This document shows positions 12,786 through 24,769 of a stretch of DNA of 64,000 bases, one piece after another. Positions within the stretch are counted from its first letter, which is position 1, and each line of letters opens with the position of its first letter. This DNA comes from Isoetes taiwanensis (Eukaryota > Streptophyta > Lycopodiopsida > Isoetales > Isoetaceae). Location of the stretch: the NCBI GenBank assembly GCA_021234155.1, contig JAJEKV010000375.1:186001-250000 (forward strand). The letters run 5' to 3'. Both the position numbers and the translations under genes were made by a program. Below the pieces are notes generated by a model. The model worked only from the letters and a program-made list of their open reading frames with translations, had not been told where the DNA came from and made no database searches.

Positions 12786-14871
12786 CTATAGATCCTTGAT
12801 CAGATGCCTGTAAATGGCTAATTTTTTCTTTCTGCTGGAGCAGTTGTCGATTGTCAGTACAACCTTGCCCGGCTCCGAAGTTTTGAAGCTGTTGCGAATT
12901 GGCTCTTCTGGGCATGAGATCTTCTTCGTTTTCTCAATTATGGTAGCATAAACGCCTTCTGTGTCTGGGATGTACTCTGATCCATAAGAGATGTCCCAGC
13001 CAATAACGGCCAGATCCCAGGTGATCAAACTCGAGCAATTCTGCGCAGATCAAGCAACAAATTTTTCAAAAAATTATCACGATCGACAACGGACAAACCA
13101 AACAATTTTCCATTCCGATTGCATGTGATTTCAACAAAAATATAATCTGTAGATTACCGATGATTTGGGTATTTCGATTATCTGTTTCTGTCCAGCTTTG
13201 ATGGAAATTTCGAGCACCGGAGCTTCAACTCCGGCGAATTCTGTGTCGTCTGCCCTTCCCAGGCCTCCGTATTGAATAGGGACATTTTCAGGGGAGATAT
13301 ATCTGCACATTTTATTCCGTTTGTGAAGCAATGAGTAATCCTACAGCCGATAAGGATGATGCTAGGCAAAAAAAACAAAAGGACGGGTATATTTTTTACT
13401 TGAATAACGTCTCTGTTGCCTTTCCGGCCTTAGCGAACATGAATTTGTTCTTGGTGCGTTGCGTCAAGAATGGGCTAATCATTGAGTAGAATGCTGTGAA
13501 GTACCATGGAACGTGAAGGAATATCTGCACAAAACAGAAAAAAATATCAGATCCCAGCTCATAAACCGATCAATCAAGTTCTTCCGATCTAAATTTTGAT
13601 TTCGCAAGAAACCCTTTAACAAAACCCATCAATCAAACCGCATTGCAAATCTCGAAAACATAAAACAGCTAGGAAAAAACAAAATAAAACCATCAATCAG
13701 GCCGATCAGATCAGTTCTGCACAAAACCCAGATCAACCTGCACACAAATTGCGTAAAATAAGCTGGAAAACCGATTGATCCTTACATGCTTAGCGACCAA
13801 TTCAGGATAATTGTCTTGGAAGAGATTCAAGGCAGTGATAAGCTGTCTTTGGGCCGGCCAAGGGCTATTCTTAAGATCGACAACCTGAACAAGGGCGCTG
13901 GGGCTCGCCGGAGCAAAATCCAGAAGCTTGATTCCCTTTTCCAAGAGCTGAACTCTCCATCTCAGAAAGTTAATCTTAGATTCATCGCCAAAGGCAGCCT
14001 GATACAATGCCTTATCTCGAAAAATCCCGTGCACATTGTAGCAGACAGGATGCCCTTTCTTATCCGAAGCAAACATGTAAGCAGCTCCGTCAAGATCCGT
14101 GCCCAAATCTTCCTCCAGCAGCCCATCTGCTGCGAAAGTTTTTCGCCAGATTATGGTGTTCTTGAGCATGAGGAAAGCTTGATTTACTTTGAAATCTCTG
14201 GCACGCAAGAACTTGATCAAAATCACATCTGTTCTTTCATCCCCTTTTGTGTGGAGCAGAGGTACGCCCCACAAAGAAATATCCTCATCGATTTCCACAA
14301 CTTCTTCAACTGCGGCCTCTTTTTGGGCCTCAGATTCACATTTGGGCTCCTCCGAAACTGGAGCAGCCTCTGTAACCGGATCTTGGGCTTCCGATTTCGG
14401 TTCTTCAGCCTCAGATTTGGGTTCTTCGGGCTCAGATTTGCACTCTGTAGCCTCTGCTTCTTTAGCCTCTTCGATTTTGCATTCCCCATTCTTTGATTCT
14501 TCTCCTTTGGCTTCTTCGGTCGATTTGGGTTCTTCTTCGGCAGATTTTTCTTCCTTTTTGCAATCCTTCGCCGCTTCCGGCTTGGGTTTTGGAAGGGCGA
14601 ACTCGTTCGCCTTGATTGCAGCTTCGATTCTTGCCTTCAAATCCAACAGAGCCTTTTTCTCATTCTCCTTCAAATCAGAAACCAAATAGCTCTCTTCCTT
14701 GAAAGAAAGATTAGTGGGCTCTGCGGCCTCTTGGCAAGAATCCTTTGCATCGCCGGACTTGGGAAGATCGGCCTTTTCAGGCTCTTCCTTTCCGGCCTCT
14801 TCTGCCACAACCTGCTCCACCGGAGCTGTAACCTCCACAGCAGCCTGCGGTTCTAAATCCTGAGCTGCCAT
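12786..14871 (-). CDS. Patellin-like Sec14-GOLD phosphoinositide transfer protein
   Basis: Four exons read on the minus strand: 14871-13786, 13524-13400, 13302-13158 and 13040-12786. All introns are GT-AG (261, 97 and 117 bp) and the phases agree, giving 536 residues and a TAG stop. Residues 1-195 are acidic and Lys/Glu/Ala-rich, with short EEPKSEA-type repeats. A CRAL-TRIO N-terminal region (about 197-245, KFLRARDFKVNQAF) leads into the Sec14 lipid-binding domain (about 262-405, LFQDNYPELV and HVPWYFTAFYSMISPF). A GOLD domain ends the protein (about 405-536, NVPIQYGGLGR and ITWDLAVIGWDISYGSEY). Patellins are peripheral membrane proteins that bind phosphoinositides and act at the cell plate and plasma membrane. 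The start is the first Met of exon 1, upstream of the family's acidic region. It is the only intact host gene here; which patellin paralogue it is cannot be told. Confidence 0.93.
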
Positions 14872-15109
14872 AGCTCAAAAATCAAATAAAAAATCAAGTC
14901 CGGGCTATCAAAAAAGCTTGATCCGACCCAGAAGCTATAAGAATATCAAATCGACAGAAAAACCCGAAAGCAATCTCGGATTTTCGGATCTGGACAGGAC
15001 CCAAATGAGGAAAATATGATCCGACAATGGAATACAAGGCGCTCTTCTTTCTTCGTCTTGGTTGGAGATTTACGCAGAGCTTTAAGCTTAGTAGACGTTG
15101 GGAGCGGTA

Positions 15110-15134
15110 AATTATTTTATTTTATTTTATTTTT
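15110..15134 (-). promoter_or_regulatory. Possible core promoter of the patellin gene
   Basis: About 240-265 bp upstream of the patellin ATG, the minus strand reads a run of AAAATA repeats ending in TAATTTACC. This could serve as a TATA-like element, leaving a 5' UTR of roughly 200 nt. No sharp TATAAA consensus exists, and the tract may be simple sequence. Confidence 0.3.
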
Positions 15135-15693
15135 AGGGCAACCTATTCTATTTATTTTTTATTTACCATAAGTGAATAAAATGGGCCCATTTGACAACCG
15201 CTAATTTGGGCCATAAGTTTTTAATATGGGTCCCTTAGCCACCAAGGATCCTACCTTTCTTCTTTGCCCTTTTCTCAAACAATATATTTGTTCCAATGGT
15301 CCCTCTCCACATTTGGCCTTGGCCTCTATGCCATCCAGTTGGTGCCCTCGTCAATTGTTTTTGCTCTGCTTGACTGGCAATCCTCATATGCTCTGGACCC
15401 CCCCTCTCTTAGTTGATGTTAGTTGTCCACTGCTCGTGTTGGTGTTGCCTCATTTCACGTCCCTTTGCCAGTTCTCTGTTGCCCCGTGTACCATTACATA
15501 GGTCCCCTTGCCAGTGCTTTGTGACGCATTTTCGGTGGATTCATCAACTATCGTGCTCCTACAAGCTATGTGTCTGGATTTTCAAGTTTGCGTCGCCAAT
15601 AATCCCATTGCTGAATTGTCATATCATCCATAATTAGAAAGTTAGAATGTATGCGCTTGGATTCACAAAGTTGGGAATCTAAATAAGAATCAA

Positions 15694-15723
15694 CTAGTAA
15701 ACGTGTGCCCGGCGTTGCCGGGC
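15694..15723 (-). other. Helitron 3' terminus (hairpin + CTAG)
   Basis: The CTAG end is at 15697-15694 and the hairpin at 15723-15707 (7-bp stem, 3-nt loop). It is identical in design to the terminus at 27934-27963 in the opposite orientation. About 90 nt inside both termini also look alike. Confidence 0.8.
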
Positions 15724-16423
15724 TAATGTCCTAGGCATGTGCTTCTACTCCACTTTAACGTCCAGATTTACAACTTTCAAAATAGGGCATATGCTTTTAC
15801 TCCGGTTTAACATCCAAGTGCAACTTCCAAAATAGCATATGTTGATATTGGCAAGAATAGACATTATTGAAATTGTTTAATAAAAGTATCATCAACGTAT
15901 TGACTTTGAGTTTCAGTAGAGAAAACAACGTTTTATAATATGTTAACCGAGGTAAAAATGAAACGCAGATGCAAGTCATTGATTCGAACTGCACATGATG
16001 TCTCGAAAGCTATTGTTTCCCTATAGACATAAATTAATTGTTTCCCTGAATCTATACTATAGTATCCCCTTAGGCATACAACATCAAAAGATCAATCTTT
16101 AACTTTAGAACTAAGCTTGGCCCAAAAGCTAATGGTTGCACATAAAATTAGCAGTTGTTCGTTGTCTTTCTTTAATATAATCATAAAAACAACGAAATCT
16201 AGGCTCCAAAATCGCAAAAGCAATGAAATCTAGGCTCCAAGTCTTTCCTTAATATAATCACAAAAGGAATGATTTAGGCTCTAAGTTCAAACATAATAAA
16301 ATCTAGGCTCCAAACCTTTAGGTTTGTAAGACACATTGGAAACTTTAGCTGGATTATTGCTCTAAGTTCCTTGGGGGCAAAAGTTTTTTGCATTTGCTCT
16401 CTTTTCTCTTTTTACTTTTTTTT

Positions 16424-16545
16424 TCAGGGGGTTTTTTTTTTTTTTGGTTAAAAGCATTCTCATACCAATGTAGGGGAATGGAGATTAGAAGGTTGGGGCT
16501 CAAACCTCAGTTTGCAAGTGGGGTCCCGTTAGCTAGGAGTGGATC
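16424..16545 (-). repeat. Possible tRNA-derived SINE fragment
   Basis: On the minus strand an A-box-like TAGCTAACGGG is followed about 30 nt later by a B-box-like GGTTTGAGCCCC. After about 45 nt more comes TTTTAACC and an A-rich tail (the T run near 16425-16445 on the plus strand). This is the layout of a short tRNA-derived SINE. The match is only to loose promoter consensus, and the segment overlaps the start of the tandem duplication. Confidence 0.25.
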
Positions 16546-17905
16546 ATCTGTAAACCAAAGCACCATCTCCGTTCCTTTTACTGCGATCCCAGCAAGCAAC
16601 ATCAAGTAAACTGGATTAATTACAAAAGTTTGAACCTCAAATGCCAGTTACCACAATTTGAACCTCAAATACCGTCGAATACTTAAAACTGTATTTTAAC
16701 CCTCAACAATTACACAAAGAATTTGTGACAAATTCAGCGAGAAAGAATTGCGCTTCTATTATCTATGATATAATGAACATAATAAAGAATGACAACAGAA
16801 GATAACACAATATTTTGCATGTTCATGCTCTACATATCCATATAGGACACCTTAGATATAGACACATTAGATGCGAACATGAATGAGATGTATGCCACTT
16901 AAAATTAGCAACACAATATGTTTGTATTTTAATTTTCTTTTATACCCTGCGTTGAAACAGATCTTCAGCAAACTCTTATGAATGTTTATCAACGTTCTCA
17001 CCTATAAGACATATGCCATTTGTTACACGGTGACCTGACAAACTCAACTTTTATACTGAGCTCCTTCAAAACTTAATTGCCAACAAATTTTATGAACAGG
17101 TTCATATGTACAATTAAACTTCAAGATTTTAGACTTGATACCAAGTAATAGTAATTTTATTTTCCTATGCTTTCGATTTTGCAAGTGGGGTCCCGTTAGC
17201 TAGGAGTGGATCATCTGTAAACCAAAGGACCATCTCCATTCCCTTTACTGCGATCCCAGCAAGCAACATCAAGTAAACTGGATCATGTGTAAACCAAAGG
17301 ACCATCTCCATTCCCTTTACTGCGATCCCAGCAAGCAACATCAAATAAACTGGATTAATTACAATAGTTTGAACCTCAAATGTCAGTTACCACAATTTGA
17401 ACCTCAAATACCGTCGAATACTTAAAACTGTATTTTAACCCTCAACAATTACACAAAGAATTTGTGACAAATTCAGCAAGAAATAATTCCACTTCTATTA
17501 TCTATGATATAATGAACATAATAAAGAATGACAACTGAAGATAACACAATATTTTGCATGTTCATGCTCTACATATCCATATAGGACACCTTAGGTATAG
17601 ACACATTAGATGCGAACATGAATGAGATGTATGCCACTTAAAATTAGCAACACAATATGTTTGTATTTTAATTTTTTTTTTTATACCTGCGTTGAAACAG
17701 ATCTCAAACAAACTCTTATGAATGTTTATCAACGTTCTCACCTATAAGACATATGCCATTTGTTACACCCGGTGACAAACTCGCACATACTTCGAGAGCT
17801 CCTTCAAAACTTAATTGCTAACAAATTTTATGAACAGGTTCATATGTACAATTAAACTTCAAGATTTTTAGACTTGATACCAAGTAATAGTAATTTTGTT
17901 TTCCC
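16511..17905 (+). repeat. Tandem direct duplication, about 670-bp unit
   Basis: 16511-17177 and 17178-17905 are near-identical direct repeats. Both begin TTTGCAAGTGGGGTCCCGTT and end near ACCAAGTAATAGTAATTTT. The second copy is longer because it holds an extra 72-bp duplication. The unit contains no open frame. Few differences are seen by eye, so the duplication looks fairly recent compared with the surrounding DNA. Confidence 0.85.
17208..17351 (+). repeat. 72-bp tandem duplication inside the second unit
   Basis: Two adjacent 72-bp copies start with GGATCAT at 17208 and 17280 and run through GCAAGCAACATCAA. The first large unit has only one copy. This explains the length difference between the two large units. 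Confidence 0.85.
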
Positions 17906-20837
17906 TATCTGCTACTTGGCTTAAGAAATTGTCCAATCACTCCATGTAAGTGTTGTAACAAATAGTGCCATTTTTTTGCCATAAACGGACATGGCGGAGT
18001 TTTCAATAAATGATAAGTATTCCAAGACACCCCTACATGTCAGGCAAGGCAAAGAACCTCTTCTTTCATTCAGGTACAATTTCTTTTCTTGTCTAAAAAC
18101 CTATAAAAATCGAAACAGGTTAGCAAGCATGCCTCGAGAGCACTTCTTATGAGTTAAGATGGCTGCAATACACAATAGTGTGATGGTATTCCCAATATAA
18201 ACATAAAAACAGACACGCCAATGGGATTCAACATATGGTGTATACCTACAAAAATCCTTGTGGTTGAACAATAAGGCTTTGGAATGCAAGAAAGGCATAT
18301 CTATCGGCATTTGGCCCTCGGCATGTAAGGACATTAGCATTGCAAGACCTATTCCATATCATCAAGCATAGTGTCACTCAAAAGGACATACTTCAAAACG
18401 TAATTTGTTCAATTGAAAAAATATAACTACTTATACCCATACAATGATCCACCTCCGTGGAAGAAGAAAACATGCACTCTATCTTTTCGAATGCTGATGT
18501 ACACGGGTTCCCTAATTCGAATAGGTATCCGGATAATTATTTCTAATTATGAAAAATATCACAATAATTTGCCTGGCTCGCTTCCAAACTCGCCTATGGA
18601 TTACGTGGGACCGCTTCCAAAGTCCGGGTATCAATTTTGTTAAGGGCATTTGCATGGCAGATATAGAGTTCTAACTTCGCTAAGGGCAAAAAATCATGCA
18701 CTTGGATCATGTGTTTTCCAATCGTGGGGTCCCCACAGTGATTAGCGCCAAAAAGAAGGAAAAAATGTACCTTATGTTTCCTTTGCTTCACCGATTCCTA
18801 TGCTTCAAAGAACTCCTATGCTTCAACAATCGCAAATAGAAAGCATAAACACATGAGATTTCTTAACAATGTATCTTGTATTGCATCCGCACATATTAAC
18901 AGGCCCATTGTTTGAATCTCTAGAGCTATTATGTATCATAATCCCCTTGTTATAAGATCTGTTAAACCATCATAGGAACTTACATGTAAGATCTATTATG
19001 TATAGCTCATATTATGTCTTGACATATTTCTTCTGCAATGGATGGTTCGGGATGAGGCTACAATACTTAGATGGACCCATTTCTACCGCATAAAACCAGC
19101 AGAAACAGAAAACCCCTGAACCATAAATACATGCTTAAGTAAGACCCACTGTTGTTCAATCTCATTGTCGTAATATCTGCGGGGGAATCTACAGTCCATG
19201 CAAAGCATTCTTTCTGCAAGTAGATGGAACATTTTTTAAAGTATCACGAATCTAGTCTTATAGATTTTGAACTGTGGCAAATTGGTCGTGGTCTAGGAAT
19301 GGGCAGAGGTCATAGGATCAAAGTGCAAGGAATGCTCAAGCTAGAATAGAAAGGTCTAAATTAAGGTTGAAGGCCAAACAAAGCAGTTAAAATAGCAAGG
19401 CACAAATCGATCAAAATCAACAATACAAAAGGGGATGAATGGTTTGTGCATAGCACATTGATCTGTCAAAGTGCCGGGCACTATGCAGGCGGATTGCCCA
19501 GCCGAGGTTTGCATGTGTCACCACAACTATCTGCAGCTCCATCAAATATTATGATCCTAAAACTTCATCTAACCCATAAAAATACATTGGGACATTATAG
19601 AGATCTAAAGCGGCGGATTGGCTACATTTTCGAGCAGGGTGGTTCTTACGTTCTTGAGGTAACAGAGGCCACCAATGCCTACAGAAAGAGCAGCAAAATG
19701 AAAGTAGGGAAAAAAAAAGTTTTGGGCAAAATTGACCATTACGACCCCAATATTTTTAAACGACTTTTTGAGCAAAACCACTCTAAAATTCATGGATTTA
19801 CCTTTTCGTGACCGATTCACATTGAATGGATCCAAGTTCAAACGATGCCCTCAAATCTCGGCTCCAAGCTACGCCCGGTAAAAGCTTTGCTCTAGCTTAA
19901 AGCTCCAACTCCAAGCCTCATACGATTTGCCAAAACTCCAAAGCGCACATAGAGATTGACTTAAATCCATTTGAGATTTGCCCGGTTTTGTAGCGTGAGC
20001 TTCTTTCTTTGCCTCACACTCCTCTTCTTGAGTCTTCGACTCCTCTGGCGATAAAAACCCTTCCGGATGAGTAAACCGGTTAAAAATCATAAAACAAACA
20101 ATTAAAAAGCATAAAAGCTATTACCATTGAAAGATCGTAAGAGTTCCAAGCACCACCAAGCAATCTGCAATTGCTGCACATGAGGCAGACAAATGTGTTA
20201 AAACACAATGCGAAAAATAAAAAATGTATATCTGTGGTTACAATATCAATTTATAGGCTGCAAGATGGATTTCTAAAGCACTAAAAGCTTGGAAATGAGT
20301 TTCTTATCCGGATTTTACGCGATTGCTGAGCAAGCTCGAAGAACATCATCGATTTTCCATTGAAAAAGAAATGAGACAGCAGTAATAGATCAAGCAGGAA
20401 TCGAAGTTAAGAGCTTACAATTCTTACAACAATTGACATTGCCCTAAGTTTGATTCATGGATTGCAAGAGCTGGGTAAATCTTGCAAGAGTTGGGTTTAA
20501 AAATAACTTTTACTAACCTAAGAAGCTTCCCCCCTTTCTTGCCGTGGAAAAAAAGCAGCAGAAAATAAGTTTCCTTTGCTTCAGCGCCCTCTGCTTCAGC
20601 GCAAACGCATAAGATTTAGAATGATGGAAAACCCTGTGCCAGAAGCATAAACTAATTCTTATCTGTGCTGCAATCATGAGTTGGATCTAGTCGGGCGTAG
20701 TCGGGCATTAGTCGGGGGTGTTGGTTAGGACAAATTTATGAAGGTTTTAGGGGAGCGCGATGTTACGCGCTCGAGCTAAAGTTGCATTCGTTTTGAAGGG
20801 AGCAGTATATTTTGCCCAGATGTTTGCAGAAATTCTC

Positions 20838-23333
20838 GAGAATTTGCTCTAGCTAAATTTGTAGGCATAACCTATGAGTTTGTATGTGTCTTGGATGCCA
20901 CTCAGTTTGAATGTGTAGGTCACATTCCTTTATGCATGGACTGAGTTGGCATTTAGGCTTGCCCTCCTCTGAATGGTATAATTTGAAAAGTTGAAATGGT
21001 ATAATTTGAAAAGTTGTCGACCATGTCACAAATGCCAATATTAGGTTCTTCATACATAAATGCTCTTATCTCAAAAAGCATTTTTACAGCAAGATATAAA
21101 AGGTTTGTAAATCTTTCAAAAGGTTCTAGTCCATGAAGCATTGTCTTTTCGAAGCTATAGCAAATATATAATAATTGCTCTGATTTGTACAAACCTTTTT
21201 TTTTATGAGGCATCACATTTTCTAAGTTGTTACATATGTTCAACAATTATTTGAAATGTTATAAATGTTCAACAATTAATCATTGTTAGGTAAAGATTTT
21301 CAGCCACAGGCAGCATTACAGCATGGTTCCGATGGACACTGATTAGTTCAACCGTCGTGGAATGACCTTCAACATGTTGAAAAAGATTAAACATGATACA
21401 TGAAGGGGCGTACCATTTTAGCAATGAGCAAATCAATGGATTTTCAAATAAACCAAAAAAGAATCAAAATCTGAAGTTCACCATATGAAACTTGGCCTTG
21501 GCAAGATATGAAAATCTAGTGTTACCCAATCTACATAAGCATGGTTCATGGACATATGGGCAACTTTAGTAGCAGAACATGAATTACAGCCTGATCGTGG
21601 GAAGGACCAAATTTTTCCTCAAGACTTTGCAACCACTGCATAGCATGACTTCACCCTGCACGCATCTAGTCCAGGATCCAACCATTCATATTTTTTTATG
21701 ACAATATTATGTCAATCTGCCTCACACATGCAGCCTGCAACAAACAGTGAGAATAACAAACTAAAAAAATATCAGAAGGAAATTGATACAAACTAACAAA
21801 AAATGTTTGAAGAGAAAAAACATGAGAATGAGTAGGAAAAATGTGGGTTAACTTTTAGAGGCAGAAAATGAGATTGTGCTTGCCAGTAGATACGCCATTC
21901 AAATGGCTTGCCACAATAACTATATACCTTTGAATGTGAAATATACATGCAAAAAAAGGCATTGGAAATAATACATGATAGAGGACTGGATGTAGAAGTT
22001 AATTAGAAAAATAAAGGGGATGGGGATCTGCCCAGCATCGTGAAGAAAAAATGAGCAGAATTACCATTGTGCTCTTATATGATGCATAAAATAGGCAGCA
22101 TTACAGCATTTCTTTCCATTATCATAAGAATTTGAGTCCAACAAACTCCCATGCAAATATAGTATGAATCACTAAAACGAAAAAGAATAGATCTCATATG
22201 CATGCCTTCAAAATCAAGGACTTACGATACTTCTGAAGCAAGTATCCAGCATTGAACATCGTTTGAAGCTGAAGAAAGAGGCGACTACATAAAGTATTTC
22301 TGTGAAACACATTGCAAGCAACACTAAGCAAAACACCGAAGGAAATCGAAACTCCAAATTTCTAAATAGTTGATTTAAAGTCCAGCTTATTAAACCTATG
22401 CTGGGCATAGATTAAATGCAAACATACCTGGTATTTTCTCTTTAATCATAAAAAGTAACCCTTCCATTAGTTTGGTGGCGTATATTGGTATTTCCACTTG
22501 AATCATAAAAAGTGGCTAATATTCTGCAAATGCCTTGAAATATCTCTTAGACAACAATACTGAGCAATTTGTATAAACCTTGTTCATGAACATGCATTGG
22601 CAACTCTGCCTCACGCACATGTACTCTGCAAACAAAAACAAACAGAATAACAAACTATGAAATATTGGAAAGGAACCAATATGGACTAACACAAATGTTT
22701 CAAGAAAAAAGAATGGAAGGAAAATATGTGTAACCTTTCAGAGGCAGAAGATCCGATGTCTTTGGCAGTAGATATGCCATTCAAATGGCGTGGCAGAACA
22801 GATATGAATCATTGAATGTAAAAAGATTAACGTCTTGCTTGTTTGTTGCCAAAACTCCTCTAGAGCCTAAACTGCAACAAAGCATTAAAATCATGAGGAA
22901 TCCAATGCATACGCTCATTACAAAATCATGAAGCTCAAATTTACCATAAGCCGAAAATTTGATGTTAACCGGGTGAATAAAGTTGCATTTGGGCTTCTTG
23001 ACGTTTCCAGATGAAGCTAAAAGATCATCTGAAGACCCCCTGTCTGTTCTTGAGCATTGTGATCCTTCCATAAGGAAGGAAACTTGCTTTAAAAAATAAC
23101 CTGGAGACTGGAAATAGCGCCAATCGAGCATCAAGACGTGATCCTACATGTCGAAAAAAATGAGCGCCAGAGCGGATGATCTACACTCCATTTTTCTCGC
23201 GAAGAAAAGCAAAAGAATAGCGAGAGGGCATGCATGCTTCCGCCGTTTTGAAGCCATACCTAGTCGAAATGATGGAAGACAGAGGAGGATTAACCGGGCA
23301 CATAACGCATGATTTTTGAAAAAAAAAACGTAT
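20838..23333 (-). repeat. Left arm of large palindrome
   Basis: This segment is the inverted partner of 23493-27250. Matching landmarks include the inner poly-T/A tract, the GCTCTAGAGGAGTTTTGGC stretch (near 22845-22865 here and 24690 on the right), and the outer end near GCTAGAGCAAATT. By eye the inner parts are almost identical and the outer parts less so. Relative to the right arm it lacks about 730 bp (right 23960-24690) and about 570 bp (right 25460-26030). No recognisable protein is encoded, although translated pieces match between arms. Confidence 0.85.
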
Positions 23334-23492
23334 ATCTACTTACTTAAAATGTTTCTCGAGGTGGGTGTCCTCTTTTTTCCGGCCGGGCCGGTGAACGCCG
23401 GTAACATTCTATTTTCCCGCCAAAAGCGTGATTTTGGCACCTAAAAATATTGTAACCCGATAATTTTTGTTAGGTTTTTTCGAGAGCCACTA
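23334..23492 (-). repeat. Palindrome centre, copy of a ~155-bp unit (F')
   Basis: The 159-bp spacer between the arms is itself an inverted copy of 27964-28116. Read on the minus strand it runs from TAGTGGCTCTCG to AAGTAAGTAGAT. It contains a GC-rich stretch (GGCCGGGCCGG) and has no open frame. Its boundaries coincide exactly with the palindrome centre on one side and the Helitron terminus on the other. Confidence 0.85.
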
Positions 23493-24061
23493 TATACGTT
23501 TTTTTTTTTTTCAAAATGATGCGTTTATGTGCCCGGCTAATCCGCCTGTGGTCTTCCATCATTTCGACTAGGTATGGCTTCAAAACGGGCGAAGCATGCA
23601 TGCCCTCTCCGCTATTCTTTTGCTTTTGCCGCAGAAAAATGGAGTGTAGATCATCCGTTTCAATGGCCATTTTTTCGACATGTAGGATCACGCCTTGATG
23701 CTCGATTGGCTTATTTCCGATCTCCGGGTTATTTTTAAAGCAAGTTTCCTTCCTTATGGAAGGATCACAATGCTCAAGAACAGACAGAGGGGTCTTCAGA
23801 TGATCTTTTAGCTTCATCTGGCAACGTCAAGAAGCCCAAACATGCATGCAACTTTATTCACCCGGTTAACATCAATTTTTCTTTTATGGTAAATTTGAGC
23901 TTCATGATTTTGTAATGAGCGTATGCATTGATTCCTCATGATTTTAATGCTTTGTTGCAGTTTGGGTTTGGCCAATTTTATCTAATGGATTTGCTGCTTA
24001 CAAGTAAGATAGCTTGAGGGTTTTTATATTGTTCTAATCGCTGTTATATACTAATAAGATT

Positions 24062-24160
24062 GCCTTGCTTTCAGCTCATTCACATGGGAGCCTTGCCTTG
24101 CCTTGCTTTCAGCTCATTCACATGGGAGCCTTGCCTTGCCTTGCTTTCAGCTCACTCACA
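24062..24160 (+). repeat. 38-bp tandem repeat, about 2.6 copies
   Basis: A unit containing GCTTTCAGCTCATTCACATG starts at 24067, 24105 and 24143 (period 38). It lies in the part of the right arm that is missing from the left arm. Confidence 0.9.
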
Positions 24161-24769
24161 CTACATGGTTTTATAATAGTGGAAGAAACAATACAAGGTG
24201 GGCATCTTGAAAAAGTTTCGAAGGAGGGCACAACGAGAGCAATTTTCGTGTAAGCTCGCTTCTATTATTTTTCGAATATGATGTTTCGTTTCGTTTCATT
24301 GATTTGTGAAACCGGGAGATAATAGACCAATTTGTTGACTTCTTTGTTGAGAGTTTGTTATGTGTGACTTGGCTTGATTATATGTAATTCTATGTTTGGG
24401 ATGCTCATCCTCACGGTTTATTTACGGTTGTAATTTATAAAGTCCGTGTCAATGTTCAAATTTTACGCTTGGATGAAGGCTTGCCCTTTTCTTTTTAGGC
24501 TATTGCCCCGATGGAGTTCTCCTCTTCTACATATTTTGCTTTGCAAACCTTCCCATCTGAATATGACCCATGCATATGAAATTTTGAAACTGTTTTTATG
24601 GTGGCCATTCCTTGCAGATCAGGTTTTATTCATCCCTCTGTTTTTTTCTGACCGTTCTTGCTTTGCTAACATGTTTAAGCCATATTTTGTAGGCTCTAGA
24701 GGAGTTTTGGCAACAAACAAGCAAGACGTTAATCTTTTTACATTCAATGATTCATATCTGTTCTGCCAC

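Larger units (their letters stand above)
15694..23333 (-). mobile_element. Helitron-like element, minus orientation
   Basis: The 3' terminus lies at 15694 on the minus strand. There a perfect 7-bp stem hairpin (GCCCGGC-AAC-GCCGGGC) is followed by ACACGTTTACTAG and then T in the flank, the plant Helitron signature with insertion next to T. The inner part (20838-23333) is the left arm of the large palindrome, so the 5' end probably lies near 23333. No clear TC 5' end was identified. No Rep/helicase gene is seen, so it is non-autonomous. Between 15.8 and 20.8 kb it holds a tandem duplication of about 670 bp and AT-rich DNA with no recognised gene; this segment has no counterpart in the right-hand Helitron. 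Confidence 0.55.

Noticed and set aside
13786-14689. Long plus-strand open frames across the patellin first exon (236 and 166 codons)
   Set aside because: They are antisense shadows of the Glu/Lys/Ala-rich exon, whose codon bias keeps the other strand open. Splice sites, phases and domains support only the minus-strand gene.
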